A DNA stretch of 64,000 nt from CAVPWP01 sp963709395 (GTDB taxonomy: Bacteria; Pseudomonadota; Alphaproteobacteria; Rhodobacterales; Rhodobacteraceae). Shown one piece after another: positions 1 through 7,058 of the stretch (positions are counted from its first letter, which is position 1; every line of letters begins with the position of its first letter). The position numbers were made by a program, and so were the translations under genes. The stretch is taken from contig CAVPWP010000008.1 of NCBI GenBank assembly GCA_963709395.1, positions 186,001 through 250,000 on the forward strand. The letters run 5' to 3'. The notes beneath the pieces are model-generated. The model made no database searches. It saw only the letters and a list, made by a program, of their open reading frames with translations, and was not told the origin of the DNA.

Positions 1-413
1 GACCGGCTGACGCCCTGGCTGACGAGGTAATTCACCACCACCTCAGCCCGGCGTTTTCCAAGCGCCTGGTTGTAGGCAGGCGAGCCGACCAGGTCGGTGT
101 GACCATAGACCCGGAACCGGACCTCAGGGAACTGGTTGATCCAGTCCGCCTGGCGGCGAAGGATGCCGCGCGCCGTTTCGTCCAGCGCCGTGCTGTCGAA
201 TGCGAAGTTCACCATCGTCGGGACCTGCTCGGCGAACCGCGCGTTCAGGTCGATGACCATCTGCCCGGTCTGGACCATGGTGTTGTTCATCGTCGGGTTG
301 CCGAAGGCGCCCTCGTCGATGGACGACCCGGCTTCGGTGCCCCATTCATCGCCGCAGGCTGCCAGGGCAAGGGCCATTGTCGCGGCCAGGACGATCTTGA
401 GATGAGTTTTCAT
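1..413 (-). CDS. OmpA-family lipoprotein of the Tad/Flp pilus locus (partial, 3' end outside window)
   Basis: Reading leftwards from the ATG at 413, the product starts with a lipoprotein signal (hydrophobic stretch ending LALAAC, lipidated Cys20), a short linker, and then an OmpA C-terminal domain with the peptidoglycan-binding core VYGHTDLVGSPAYNQALGKR and RAEVVVNYLV. The stop lies beyond position 1. It begins 5 bases after the cpaC stop, so the two are cotranscribed. In Rhodobacterales tad loci an OmpA-like lipoprotein sits where other bacteria have cpaD, and probably anchors the secretin to outer membrane and peptidoglycan; that role is inferred from position and domain. An unrelated OmpA lipoprotein of the Pal type is less likely given the neighbours. 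Confidence 0.85.
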   Translation of the reverse strand, partial: MKTHLKIVLAATMALALAACGDEWGTEAGSSIDEGAFGNPTMNNTMVQTGQMVIDLNARFAEQVPTMVNFAFDSTALDETARGILRRQADWINQFPEVRFRVYGHTDLVGSPAYNQALGKRRAEVVVNYLVSQGVSR

Positions 414-418
414 GGCTC

Positions 419-1837
419 TCACTCCATCACATAGCCGAAGGACCCCGAGAAGTCCTGCCGGGCGACTTCGCCGGCCGCACCAGACGGAGTGCCTGTCTGC
501 GCGATCCGGCCATTGAGGAACAGCTCGGCCTCGGTCGGCGGGCGGACCCGGTCGGTCGGCAGCGCAAGCGCCTCGCCGCGCGTCGGCGTCACGAGATGCG
601 GGGTCACGATGATCACCAGCTCCGTTTGCTGGCGCTCGTACTCGGCCGACCGGAAGAGCGCTCCAAGGACCGGGATGTCGCCCAGCCAAGGCACCTGCGT
701 CGCCAGATCTGCGAAGTCGTCCTCCAGTAGGCCGGCGATGGCGAAGCTTTCTCCGTCGCGCATCTCGACCGTGGTCGAGGTTTGGCGGGTGCGGAAGGCG
801 TTCACGCTGAAGCCCTCGTTCTGAACGGTCACGGTGTTGTCGATGCCCGAGACCGCGGCGATGAGTTCGAGGTTGATCGTGTCGTTGTTGACGACCCGCG
901 GGGTAAAGGAAAGCTGGACGCCGAAGGGCTTGTATTCAATGCCGATTCCGCCGTCGCCATCGATCACCGGGATGGGGTATTCGCCACCCGCAAGGAACGT
1001 CGCCTGCTGGCCCGACAGGGCGGTCAGGTTCGGTTCGGCCAGCGCGCGCGCCAGCCCCTTGGTCTCGAGCGCTTCGAGAAGGATGCTCAGCTGCAGATCG
1101 CCTACCGGAAGGGTAAAGGCCATCTGGCCCGCCGCCTCGGGGTTCGGGATCAGTCTCGAGGACCCGGGCGTGCCGATGCCCGTTCCGGGGACAAGGCTGC
1201 CGGATCCTGTGCCGATCGAGATGCCGCCATCGCTGCCCAGGCCGGTGATGCTCAGGCCCGAAGACAGCGCCTTGCGCACCGATCGCGCCATTTCGGCGAA
1301 GCGGACCTTCAGCATCACCTGATGGGTGCCGCCCACGACCATGAGGTTCGAGACCCGGTCGGGCGCGTAGCGATTGGCAAGGTCGAGTGCCCGGTCAAGC
1401 GACTGGATCGACGACGCCGTGCCCGACAGCACGATGCCGTCGTTTGCGGTGCGCACTTCGATCGCCTCGCCCGGGAGGATCTGCTGGAGACGCTCCTTGA
1501 ACTCGGCCACGTCGGGGGCGACCTGCACCTCGACGTTGGTGATCAGCCGGCCGTCAGGGCCCAGAAGCGTCAGGGTCGTGCGACCCGGCGCCTTGCCCAG
1601 CACGTAGATCGTACGGTCCGACAAAGTGGAAATGTCCGCGATCGCGGCGTTCGCGATCGAGATCTCTGCAAAGGGAATGTCCGATTCGACCACGACGGCG
1701 CGGTTCATCGGAACATTCAGACTGCTGGATGCTTCGCCCGTCATGACCTGGAGCGTCTGGGACGAAGCGGGGGATACGCCAGTCATCGTTACGGCAAGCC
1801 CAACAAGGGCCGCCTTAAGGAATATGTCGATTTTCAT
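419..1837 (-). CDS. cpaC: Tad/Flp pilus outer-membrane secretin CpaC (RcpA)
   Basis: The 472-residue protein starts with a Sec signal peptide (cut after about residue 27, PASSQ), followed by the N-terminal pilus-assembly domain and BON-like segment (about residues 30-175), and a C-terminal type II/III secretin domain ending in the VPWLGDIPVLGALF signature. It should form the gated outer-membrane ring through which the Flp pilus leaves the cell. An in-frame start exists 21 bases further upstream (1858), but the ATG at 1837 is preceded by GGAGAGG at good spacing and places the signal peptide correctly. It follows cpaB on the same strand after a 226-base gap that holds a strong hairpin, and leads directly into the OmpA lipoprotein. 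Confidence 0.93.
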   Translation of the reverse strand: MKIDIFLKAALVGLAVTMTGVSPASSQTLQVMTGEASSSLNVPMNRAVVVESDIPFAEISIANAAIADISTLSDRTIYVLGKAPGRTTLTLLGPDGRLITNVEVQVAPDVAEFKERLQQILPGEAIEVRTANDGIVLSGTASSIQSLDRALDLANRYAPDRVSNLMVVGGTHQVMLKVRFAEMARSVRKALSSGLSITGLGSDGGISIGTGSGSLVPGTGIGTPGSSRLIPNPEAAGQMAFTLPVGDLQLSILLEALETKGLARALAEPNLTALSGQQATFLAGGEYPIPVIDGDGGIGIEYKPFGVQLSFTPRVVNNDTINLELIAAVSGIDNTVTVQNEGFSVNAFRTRQTSTTVEMRDGESFAIAGLLEDDFADLATQVPWLGDIPVLGALFRSAEYERQQTELVIIVTPHLVTPTRGEALALPTDRVRPPTEAELFLNGRIAQTGTPSGAAGEVARQDFSGSFGYVME

Positions 1838-1962
1838 GTGACCTGCCTCTCCGATCACGCCTCAAGGGACGGGTCTTTTGATGCCCGCATTGCAATGGAC
1901 CATGAGGCACTTCGCGATTTTTTTCAACAATCAAGCGGTTGGCCGTTTCAGTTTATGTGGAT

Positions 1963-1994
1963 AACCCGCAACAGTCGGGCAACTGTTGCGGGTT
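1963..1994 (-). promoter_or_regulatory. Strong hairpin between cpaB and cpaC
   Basis: A perfect 12-bp inverted repeat (aacccgcaacag / ctgttgcgggtt) with an 8-base loop lies in the cpaB-cpaC gap. No T-tract follows on either strand, so it is not a standard intrinsic terminator. In the transcript it could stabilise the 3' end of the cpaB message or set the pilin/CpaB to secretin ratio. The structure is certain; the function is inferred. Confidence 0.55.
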
Positions 1995-2063
1995 CTGGCA
2001 GGGCGGACTCTACATGATGTGCCGCATCGGCCCCAAAGCCCGGGGCCTGCCGGCTTGCACAGG

Positions 2064-2915
2064 TCAGTTCGTGCAGGGGATCGGGATTTCGACCACTTCC
2101 GCGCCGCGGCGGGTGCGTACGGTACAGACCCGTTCGGCCTGTCGCTCGATGACCTGGGCGCGTTCGATGCCCAGCAGATCGGACTGGTCGATTGCCACGC
2201 CCTCCGACGTGCCGTCGTCGAAGGTGCCGACCAGTGCCAGAGACAGGCTGCCGGTCGCCTGGGCCTGCGCCAGGGCCGCGACCTGCTGCGGTGTCGCTTC
2301 GACCGTGACGGTCCGTGCGACGGTGGGGCCGTCACGCTCGGAATCGACCGACTGGTCGATCGCCAGAAGGCGAATGCTCGGCTGGATGAGCTGGGTGATT
2401 TCCTGGCTTTCGCCGTCCGCCATCTCGGCCCGTCCGGTCCAGTAGACGTCGACCCGGTCACCGGGCGACAGGAAGCCCGACACGCCCGAGGCGACGTCGA
2501 CCCGCAGCGCGAAGGCCCGCATGCCCATGGCAAGACGCGACGATACGCCGGCATCCTCGCCCGGTTCGGTGACCTTGACGGCAAGCACCGCCTCGTCCTT
2601 TTCCATCGCGCGCAGGACCGACCGCAGCTGCGTCTCGCCCTCGGGATAGAGGGCTTCGATGCTGGCGAAGCTGCCTTCGGGAATCGCGTCCTGCGGCCAT
2701 TTGACGGTCCGGACATCTTCCTTGGCCAGCTTGTCGCCATAGCGCAGCGCCTTGTTCAGGACGACGACATCGACCGTCGGCACGATCGCGGCGCGGGCCG
2801 CGCGTTCGCGGTCGAGCTGTTGTTGATAGGTGCTGATATAGCCCTGGGCCATGTAGACCGCGAAACCGGCAAGGCCGATGCCAAGCAGAAGGACCAATCC
2901 GAAAACCATACGCAT
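2064..2915 (-). CDS. cpaB: Tad/Flp pilus assembly protein CpaB (RcpC)
   Basis: The 283-residue product has one N-terminal membrane anchor (about residues 4-22), an SAF-like domain (about 45-110, with the PTVDVVVLNKALRYGD entry segment) and the C-terminal RcpC/CpaB region (about 130-230, GDRVDVYWTG). CpaB is a periplasmic component needed for Flp pilus assembly and is thought to stabilise or gate the CpaC secretin. It lies between the Flp pilin genes and cpaC on the same strand, the usual order. Two cysteines near the C-terminus (VCTVRTRRG and PIPCTN) could form a disulfide. Confidence 0.92.
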   Translation of the reverse strand: MRMVFGLVLLLGIGLAGFAVYMAQGYISTYQQQLDRERAARAAIVPTVDVVVLNKALRYGDKLAKEDVRTVKWPQDAIPEGSFASIEALYPEGETQLRSVLRAMEKDEAVLAVKVTEPGEDAGVSSRLAMGMRAFALRVDVASGVSGFLSPGDRVDVYWTGRAEMADGESQEITQLIQPSIRLLAIDQSVDSERDGPTVARTVTVEATPQQVAALAQAQATGSLSLALVGTFDDGTSEGVAIDQSDLLGIERAQVIERQAERVCTVRTRRGAEVVEIPIPCTN

Positions 2916-3124
2916 GATAACATCCTTTTCACGTCACGCGTTCACCAGGACTGAACAGTTGTCCCACCCTCACGTCATCTAACCACCGTGACCCGGAATT
3001 GTGGCGACAGAAAGGACAGAAGACGGACAGAGAAAGGAATGTTGCTGATTTTGGAATGGCGGCGACAGCCCTATTGATCCGTCTCGCAGAGGCTTTCAAA
3101 GGATGAAGCTGTGCAAACGAAGAC

Positions 3125-3144
3125 AGGGACGTCGAAACGTCCCT
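3125..3144 (-). terminator. Putative intrinsic terminator after the second Flp pilin
   Basis: An 8-bp stem (agggacgt / acgtccct) closed by a four-base loop lies 38 bases past the stop of the second pilin gene. On the minus strand it is followed by a T-rich run (GTCTTCGTTT). It would uncouple very abundant pilin mRNA from the weaker cpaBC transcript. Confidence 0.55.
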
Positions 3145-3181
3145 TCTTCGCATCGCGCATTGCCGTCGTTTCGACTAACCG

Positions 3182-3388
3182 TCACTGGTTGACGGCGTCG
3201 GCCACCTGACCTGCAAACGTACTTGCCTGCTGAAGATCGGCATCCATAGCCTCGGTCACATTCCCGATGCTGCTGGCAACGGTCGTCAACACTGCGATGC
3301 CAAGACCGACGATGGCGGCCGTCAGGACAACCCAATCGACCGTTACGGCGCCGGAGTCGTCGGCAAGGAATCTCTGTACACGCTTCAT
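3182..3388 (-). CDS. flp: Flp-family type IVb pilin (second copy)
   Basis: The 68-residue protein has a short basic leader (MKRVQRFLADDSG), a processing region SGAVTVDW, and one hydrophobic helix VVLTAAIVGLGIAVLTTVAS, the classic Flp prepilin plan. Prepilin peptidase should cut after the Gly, leaving Asp rather than the usual Glu at mature position +5 and Trp at +6. The core is identical to the neighbouring pilin over about 30 residues, so the two arose by tandem duplication; the tails differ. The start is the ATG at 3388, just inside the conserved leader. It is flanked by hairpins on both sides, suggesting separately tuned expression. Confidence 0.88.
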   Translation of the reverse strand: MKRVQRFLADDSGAVTVDWVVLTAAIVGLGIAVLTTVASSIGNVTEAMDADLQQASTFAGQVADAVNQ

Positions 3389-3551
3389 TTTGGATACCAC
3401 GCTATTTTCGACTTTCCCAAGAAACAACTCAAATAGAGCCGGCAAATGAGGCGTAAATATGCTTTCCTGATGCCATTCGGGGGACATTTTACCCGCGGGT
3501 GGAAACGCTGCGTTCTGGCTTGGACATCGCCGTTGCCAGGGTAAAGCAGAA

Positions 3552-3573
3552 AGGCACGCCGTCTGGCGTGCCT
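3552..3573 (-). terminator. Intrinsic terminator after the first Flp pilin
   Basis: A 9-bp perfect stem (aggcacgcc / ggcgtgcct) with a 4-base loop is followed on the minus strand by TTCTGCTTTAC. It lies 53 bases past the stop of the first pilin gene and should end most flp transcripts, with partial read-through to the second pilin. Confidence 0.7.
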
Positions 3574-3625
3574 CCCTGTGCTCGGTGAAACGTGCAGCCG
3601 CCGTGGCGCACCGCACAACACTCTA

Positions 3626-3835
3626 TCAGTCGGAGCCGATCGTGATGTTGCTGAACTCGCTAGCGCCGCTCAGGTCGGACGCGATCGCGTCGGTCACGTT
3701 GCCGATCGAACCAGCGACTGCGGTCAGAACCGCGATGCCGAGGCCCACGATGGCTGCGGTCAGCACGACCCAGTCAACGGTGACTGCGCCGGATTCGTCG
3801 TTCGTGAAAGTCTTCATCAGGTTGAACAGTTTCAT
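3626..3835 (-). CDS. flp: Flp-family type IVb pilin (first copy)
   Basis: The 69-residue prepilin has leader MKLFNLMKTFTNDESG, a cleavage region GAVTVDWV and one membrane helix VVLTAAIVGLGIAVLTAVAG; this is the major subunit type of Flp/Tad pili used for surface attachment. As in its paralogue, mature +5 is Asp instead of Glu. A strong Shine-Dalgarno (GGAGGG) stands 5-6 bases before the ATG. It is the first gene of the minus-strand pilus unit and the likely site of the main promoter; a direct repeat lies in its leader region. Confidence 0.92.
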   Translation of the reverse strand: MKLFNLMKTFTNDESGAVTVDWVVLTAAIVGLGIAVLTAVAGSIGNVTDAIASDLSGASEFSNITIGSD

Positions 3836-4183
3836 AGTTCCCTCCGTTCATATTACACTCGGTTACACTCACCTCGTCGGGTCTTCCCGGATCGTCCTTT
3901 AAGTCCCGGTCGCCGCCTTGGCATGGGCTGATATAGCCCCCTGATTGGGGCAAGAGTTTGGCTTGGATCGTACGTTTTTGGAGATGACCGAAAAATCGCG
4001 TTGGAGCGACTTAAGTATTTGTTTTTGAATATTAACTTTTTTCAAACAAGTGAGAATAGCGCAGGAATCGCCCCTTCAGGCGCGGTGTTTTGGCCGCAGT
4101 TGGGCAACAATCACCAGTCGGGGAGGTGGTTTTTGCACCGGTTTGCTGGCAGCTTTCCTGAAAACGAACCGAGGCAGGACAAC
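3836..4183. promoter_or_regulatory. Divergent promoter region between the flp pilins and a lytic transglycosylase
   Basis: This 348-base gap must drive the flp unit leftwards and the transglycosylase rightwards. Near flp it carries a direct repeat TTACACTC at 3853-3860 and 3863-3870, exactly 10 bp apart. The middle (about 4010-4050) is A/T-rich, unlike the surrounding GC-rich DNA, with an imperfect inverted repeat (ttgtttttgaa / ttttcaaacaag). I could not place -35/-10 boxes with confidence. Confidence 0.4.
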
Positions 4184-5113
4184 ATGAAACCGGCAGCACG
4201 CGCGAACGCGCTCCTTGCCCTGTGCGCATTCATCACGGCGTCACTCGTCGCCGGTGGCGCGCCGCGGGCCGTTTCCGCCACCGAAGCCACAGAGACGCCA
4301 GCAGCGCCCGTGTCGGCCGAGGCCCCGGCGCCCGAACCCTTTTCGGAAGTTGTCTCGAAGCGACTGAAGCCGCCGGCGCCGGGCACGTCCAAGCGCATCA
4401 CGGTGCAACTGACCGAGGTGCCGGACTTCCGGACCACGCGCGGGCCGATGACCATCCCGCCCGGCCCCCGCGGCCCCTGGCAGGAGGAGGCCGGACCGCG
4501 CATGCCCGGTGCCTTCGACTGGTACTGGTCCGCGGTCTCGCCCGCGCTCGAGGCCAGCGGTCCGGCCCGCGTCACCCGCGCCATCGACATGCTGACGAAA
4601 GCGCCCGCCGGCGACGCACCCTACATGCCGCGCCTTCAGTCGCTCCAGCAGATCGCCGACCGCCACGGGGTCGAGATCCTGTCCGCGACGATCGGCACCC
4701 GCGTGTCGCCCGCCCTCGTGCTGGCCATGATCGCGGTCGAAAGCTCGGGCCGCACCGAGGCGGTCAGCAGCGCGGGCGCGGTGGGGCTGATGCAGCTCAT
4801 GCCGGCCACTGCCGAGCGTTTCGGCGTGACCGACCGGACCCGGCCCGACCAGAGCATCCGCGGCGGCGTGGCCTATATGGACTGGTTGCTGAACGAGTTC
4901 GGCGGCGATGCGGTGATGGCGCTTGCCGGCTACAACGCGGGCGAGAACGCGGTGAAACGGCACGCGGGCGTGCCGCCCTACAATGAAACCCGCGCCTATG
5001 TGCCCAAGGTTCTGGCCGCCTGGACCGTGGCGCGCGGACTGTGCCTGACCCAGCCCCAACTTCTGTCGGACCCTTGCGTCTTCGTGGGCCGACAGGCCGT
5101 CCGCTCGAACTGA
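4184..5113 (+). CDS. Secreted lytic transglycosylase (SLT domain)
   Basis: The 309-residue protein has a signal peptide (MKPAARANALLALCAFITAS, ending near residue 32), a proline-rich spacer, and a C-terminal SLT domain (about 172-285). The catalytic motif AMIAVESSGR (Glu186) is followed by GAVGLMQLMP and the AGYNAGENAV motif typical of family 1 lytic transglycosylases. It cuts peptidoglycan between MurNAc and GlcNAc in the periplasm. The frame is open back to 4001, but the ATG at 4184 is the one that yields a signal peptide. It faces away from the Flp locus; a role in opening the wall for the pilus is possible but unproven. Confidence 0.9.
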   Translation: MKPAARANALLALCAFITASLVAGGAPRAVSATEATETPAAPVSAEAPAPEPFSEVVSKRLKPPAPGTSKRITVQLTEVPDFRTTRGPMTIPPGPRGPWQEEAGPRMPGAFDWYWSAVSPALEASGPARVTRAIDMLTKAPAGDAPYMPRLQSLQQIADRHGVEILSATIGTRVSPALVLAMIAVESSGRTEAVSSAGAVGLMQLMPATAERFGVTDRTRPDQSIRGGVAYMDWLLNEFGGDAVMALAGYNAGENAVKRHAGVPPYNETRAYVPKVLAAWTVARGLCLTQPQLLSDPCVFVGRQAVRSN

Positions 5114-5139
5114 GCGCGCCTCAGGACCGACAGAGGACC

Positions 5140-5175
5140 AAAAGAAAGCGCCGCCGGCGGCGCCCCTGAGGGGCG
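5140..5175 (-). terminator. Tandem hairpins with T-tract, minus-strand terminator
   Basis: A GC-only palindrome at 5148-5163 is followed on the minus strand by TTTCTTTT, a good intrinsic terminator. A second hairpin (cgcccc-tga-ggggcg, 5161-5175) overlaps it. It lies 136 bases beyond the acetyltransferase stop, so the transcript has a long structured 3' region, possibly a 3'-derived small RNA. Confidence 0.6.
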
Positions 5176-5298
5176 GCCAACCGGCGGCAGGAGGGATCGA
5201 GGTGTAAGAACTGCTCTCGCCACTGTTTCGATATTGGCGAAAGAATGCGTCGGAATTATGGTCTGTTTCCCTTTGTGGAGCTTGCGCCTGCGTGCGTC

Positions 5299-5587
5299 TC
5301 AGACAGAAAACACGTCCGCCCAGTCGGGATGGCGCGCGCGCCAGCGGTTCACGATACGGGCAGAGCGGCACGATCTTCACGCCCTCGGCCCGTGCATCCG
5401 CGACCAGACGTTCGACCATCGCCGCCCCGACACCCTGTCCGCGCCAGACATCCGGAACCCCGGTATGGTCGGCGACGATGAGGGTCGGCGAGGCGATGGA
5501 ATAGGTCAGTTCCGCCTCGTGCCCGTCGCGCGCCACGACATAGCGGCCGCGCGTGCCCTCGACCTCACGGGCGACGTCCTCAGACAA
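5299..5587 (-). CDS. Small GNAT-family N-acetyltransferase (frameshifted in this assembly)
   Basis: This is a compact acetyltransferase of about 95 residues, of the single-domain YjdJ-like type. The segment LTYSIASPTLIVADHTGVPD is followed by the acetyl-CoA loop WRGQGVGAAMVERLV and the terminal KIVPLCP. One extra base near 5360 breaks the frame; removing it restores VNRWRARHPDWADVFSV and the stop. The start is a TTG at 5587 overlapping the scoB stop by 8 bases, consistent with translational coupling to scoAB. Substrate unknown; members of this family are thought to acetylate small molecules or metabolite-damaged amines. Confidence 0.75.
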
Positions 5588-6206
5588 TGGTGGCCTCGGT
5601 CGAGGCGATCATCTCGTCGCGGGTCACGCCGGGGGCAAGCTCGACGATGTGCAGCCCCTTGTGCGTCACGTCGAGCACGCCGAGGTTGGTGATGATCCGG
5701 TCCACCACGCCCTTGCCGGTCAGGGGCAGGGTGCATTCGCGCAGAACCTTCGATTCGCCGGCCTTGTTGGTGTGGTCCATCACCACCACCACGCGGCCTA
5801 CGCCGGCCACGAGGTCCATCGCCCCGCCCATGCCCTTCACCAGCTTGCCGGGGATCATCCAGTTCGCAAGGTCGCCCTTCTCGCTGACTTCCATCGCTCC
5901 CAGGATCGCCGCGGCGATCTTGCCGCCGCGGATCATCCCGAACGAGGTCGCGCTGTCGAAATAGGCGGTGTTGGGCAGTTCGGTGATCGTCTGCTTGCCC
6001 GCGTTGATGAGATCGGGGTCTTCCTCGCCCTCGATCGGGAAGGGGCCCATGCCCAGCATCCCGTTCTCGGACTGAAGCGTCACGTTCACCCCCTCGGGGA
6101 TGTAGTTCGGCACAAGCGTCGGAATGCCGATGCCGAGGTTGACGTATGTCCCGTCCTCGAGCTCCTTCGCGGCGCGCGCCGCCATCTGGTTGCGGTCCCA
6201 GGGCAT
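5580..6206 (-). CDS. scoB: Succinyl-CoA:3-ketoacid CoA-transferase subunit B
   Basis: The 208-residue subunit opens with MPWDRNQMAARAAKEL and has the GIGIPTLVPNYIP loop followed by SENGMLGMGP, where the Glu is the catalytic residue that carries the CoA thioester. With ScoA it moves CoA from succinyl-CoA to acetoacetate, feeding ketone bodies or polyhydroxybutyrate-derived acetoacetate into acetyl-CoA. Its ATG overlaps the scoA stop (TGATG), so the two subunits are coupled. The frame is intact. Confidence 0.93.
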   Translation of the reverse strand: MPWDRNQMAARAAKELEDGTYVNLGIGIPTLVPNYIPEGVNVTLQSENGMLGMGPFPIEGEEDPDLINAGKQTITELPNTAYFDSATSFGMIRGGKIAAAILGAMEVSEKGDLANWMIPGKLVKGMGGAMDLVAGVGRVVVVMDHTNKAGESKVLRECTLPLTGKGVVDRIITNLGVLDVTHKGLHIVELAPGVTRDEMIASTEATIV

Positions 6207-6911
6207 CAGGCTTCCTCCCGCTTGCGCACCGTGCGCTGTTCGATGCGCTTCTCGTGCTCGCCCTGGATCAGGCGGTGCACGTAGATGCCGGGCAGGTGGA
6301 TGTTGTCGGGGTCGAGGCTGCCCACCGGCACGATCTCTTCGACTTCCATCACGCAGACGCGGCCGCACATCGCGGCGGGCGGATTGAAGTTGCGCGCGGT
6401 CTTGCGGAAGATCGCGTTGCCCGTCTCGTCGGCCTTCCAGGCCTTGACGATCGACAGGTCGGCGAAGATCCCTGTCTCGAGGATATAGGTCTCGCCGCCG
6501 AACTCCTTGTGCTCCTTGCCCTCGGCGATGACCGTGCCCACACCCGTCTTGGTGTAGAAGCCCGGAATGCCGCAGCCGCCCGCCCGCATCCGTTCGGCCA
6601 GCGTGCCCTGCGGGTTGAACTCGAGCTCGAGCTCGCCCGACAGGTACTGGCGCATGAACTCGGCGTTTTCGCCCACGTAGGAGGACAGCATCTTCTTCAC
6701 CTGCCGGGTCTGAAGAAGCTGACCCAGCCCGAAATCGTCGACGCCGGCGTTGTTGGAGGCAACCGTCAGATCCTTGACGCCCGACTCCCGTGATCGCCGC
6801 GATCAGGAGCTCGGGGATGCCGCAGAGGCCAAAGCCGCCCGCCGCGATCAGCATGCCGTCGTGCAGAACGCCGTGCAGCGCCTCGGCGGCAGAGCCATAG
6901 ACTTTCTTCAT
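6206..6911 (-). CDS. scoA: Succinyl-CoA:3-ketoacid CoA-transferase subunit A (one frameshift)
   Basis: The subunit begins MKKVYGSAAEALHGVLHDGM with the glycine-rich AAGGFGLCGIPE loop, and continues after the error as MKKMLSSYVGENAEFMRQYL to the stop at 6206. One extra G near 6787 (ACGGGAGTC instead of ACGGAGTC) shifts the frame after PELLIAAIT; removing it gives a normal protein of about 235 residues. GGAGGA precedes the start codon. It is the first gene of a scoA-scoB-acetyltransferase operon. The break is almost certainly a sequencing error, since both halves are perfectly conserved in character. Confidence 0.9.
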
Positions 6912-7058
6912 GAGGTTCCTCCGGATCGGTCGGGACTGTTTTCACGTCCTCCACGACGGCTGTCAATGACGCGCCGCGCTGCAGCAGGCCGGACGGACGC
7001 GACGCGAAGGGTTTGGACCTGCCCGGACGGAGTGAACCCGCGCCTGCAGGCCGCTCCC

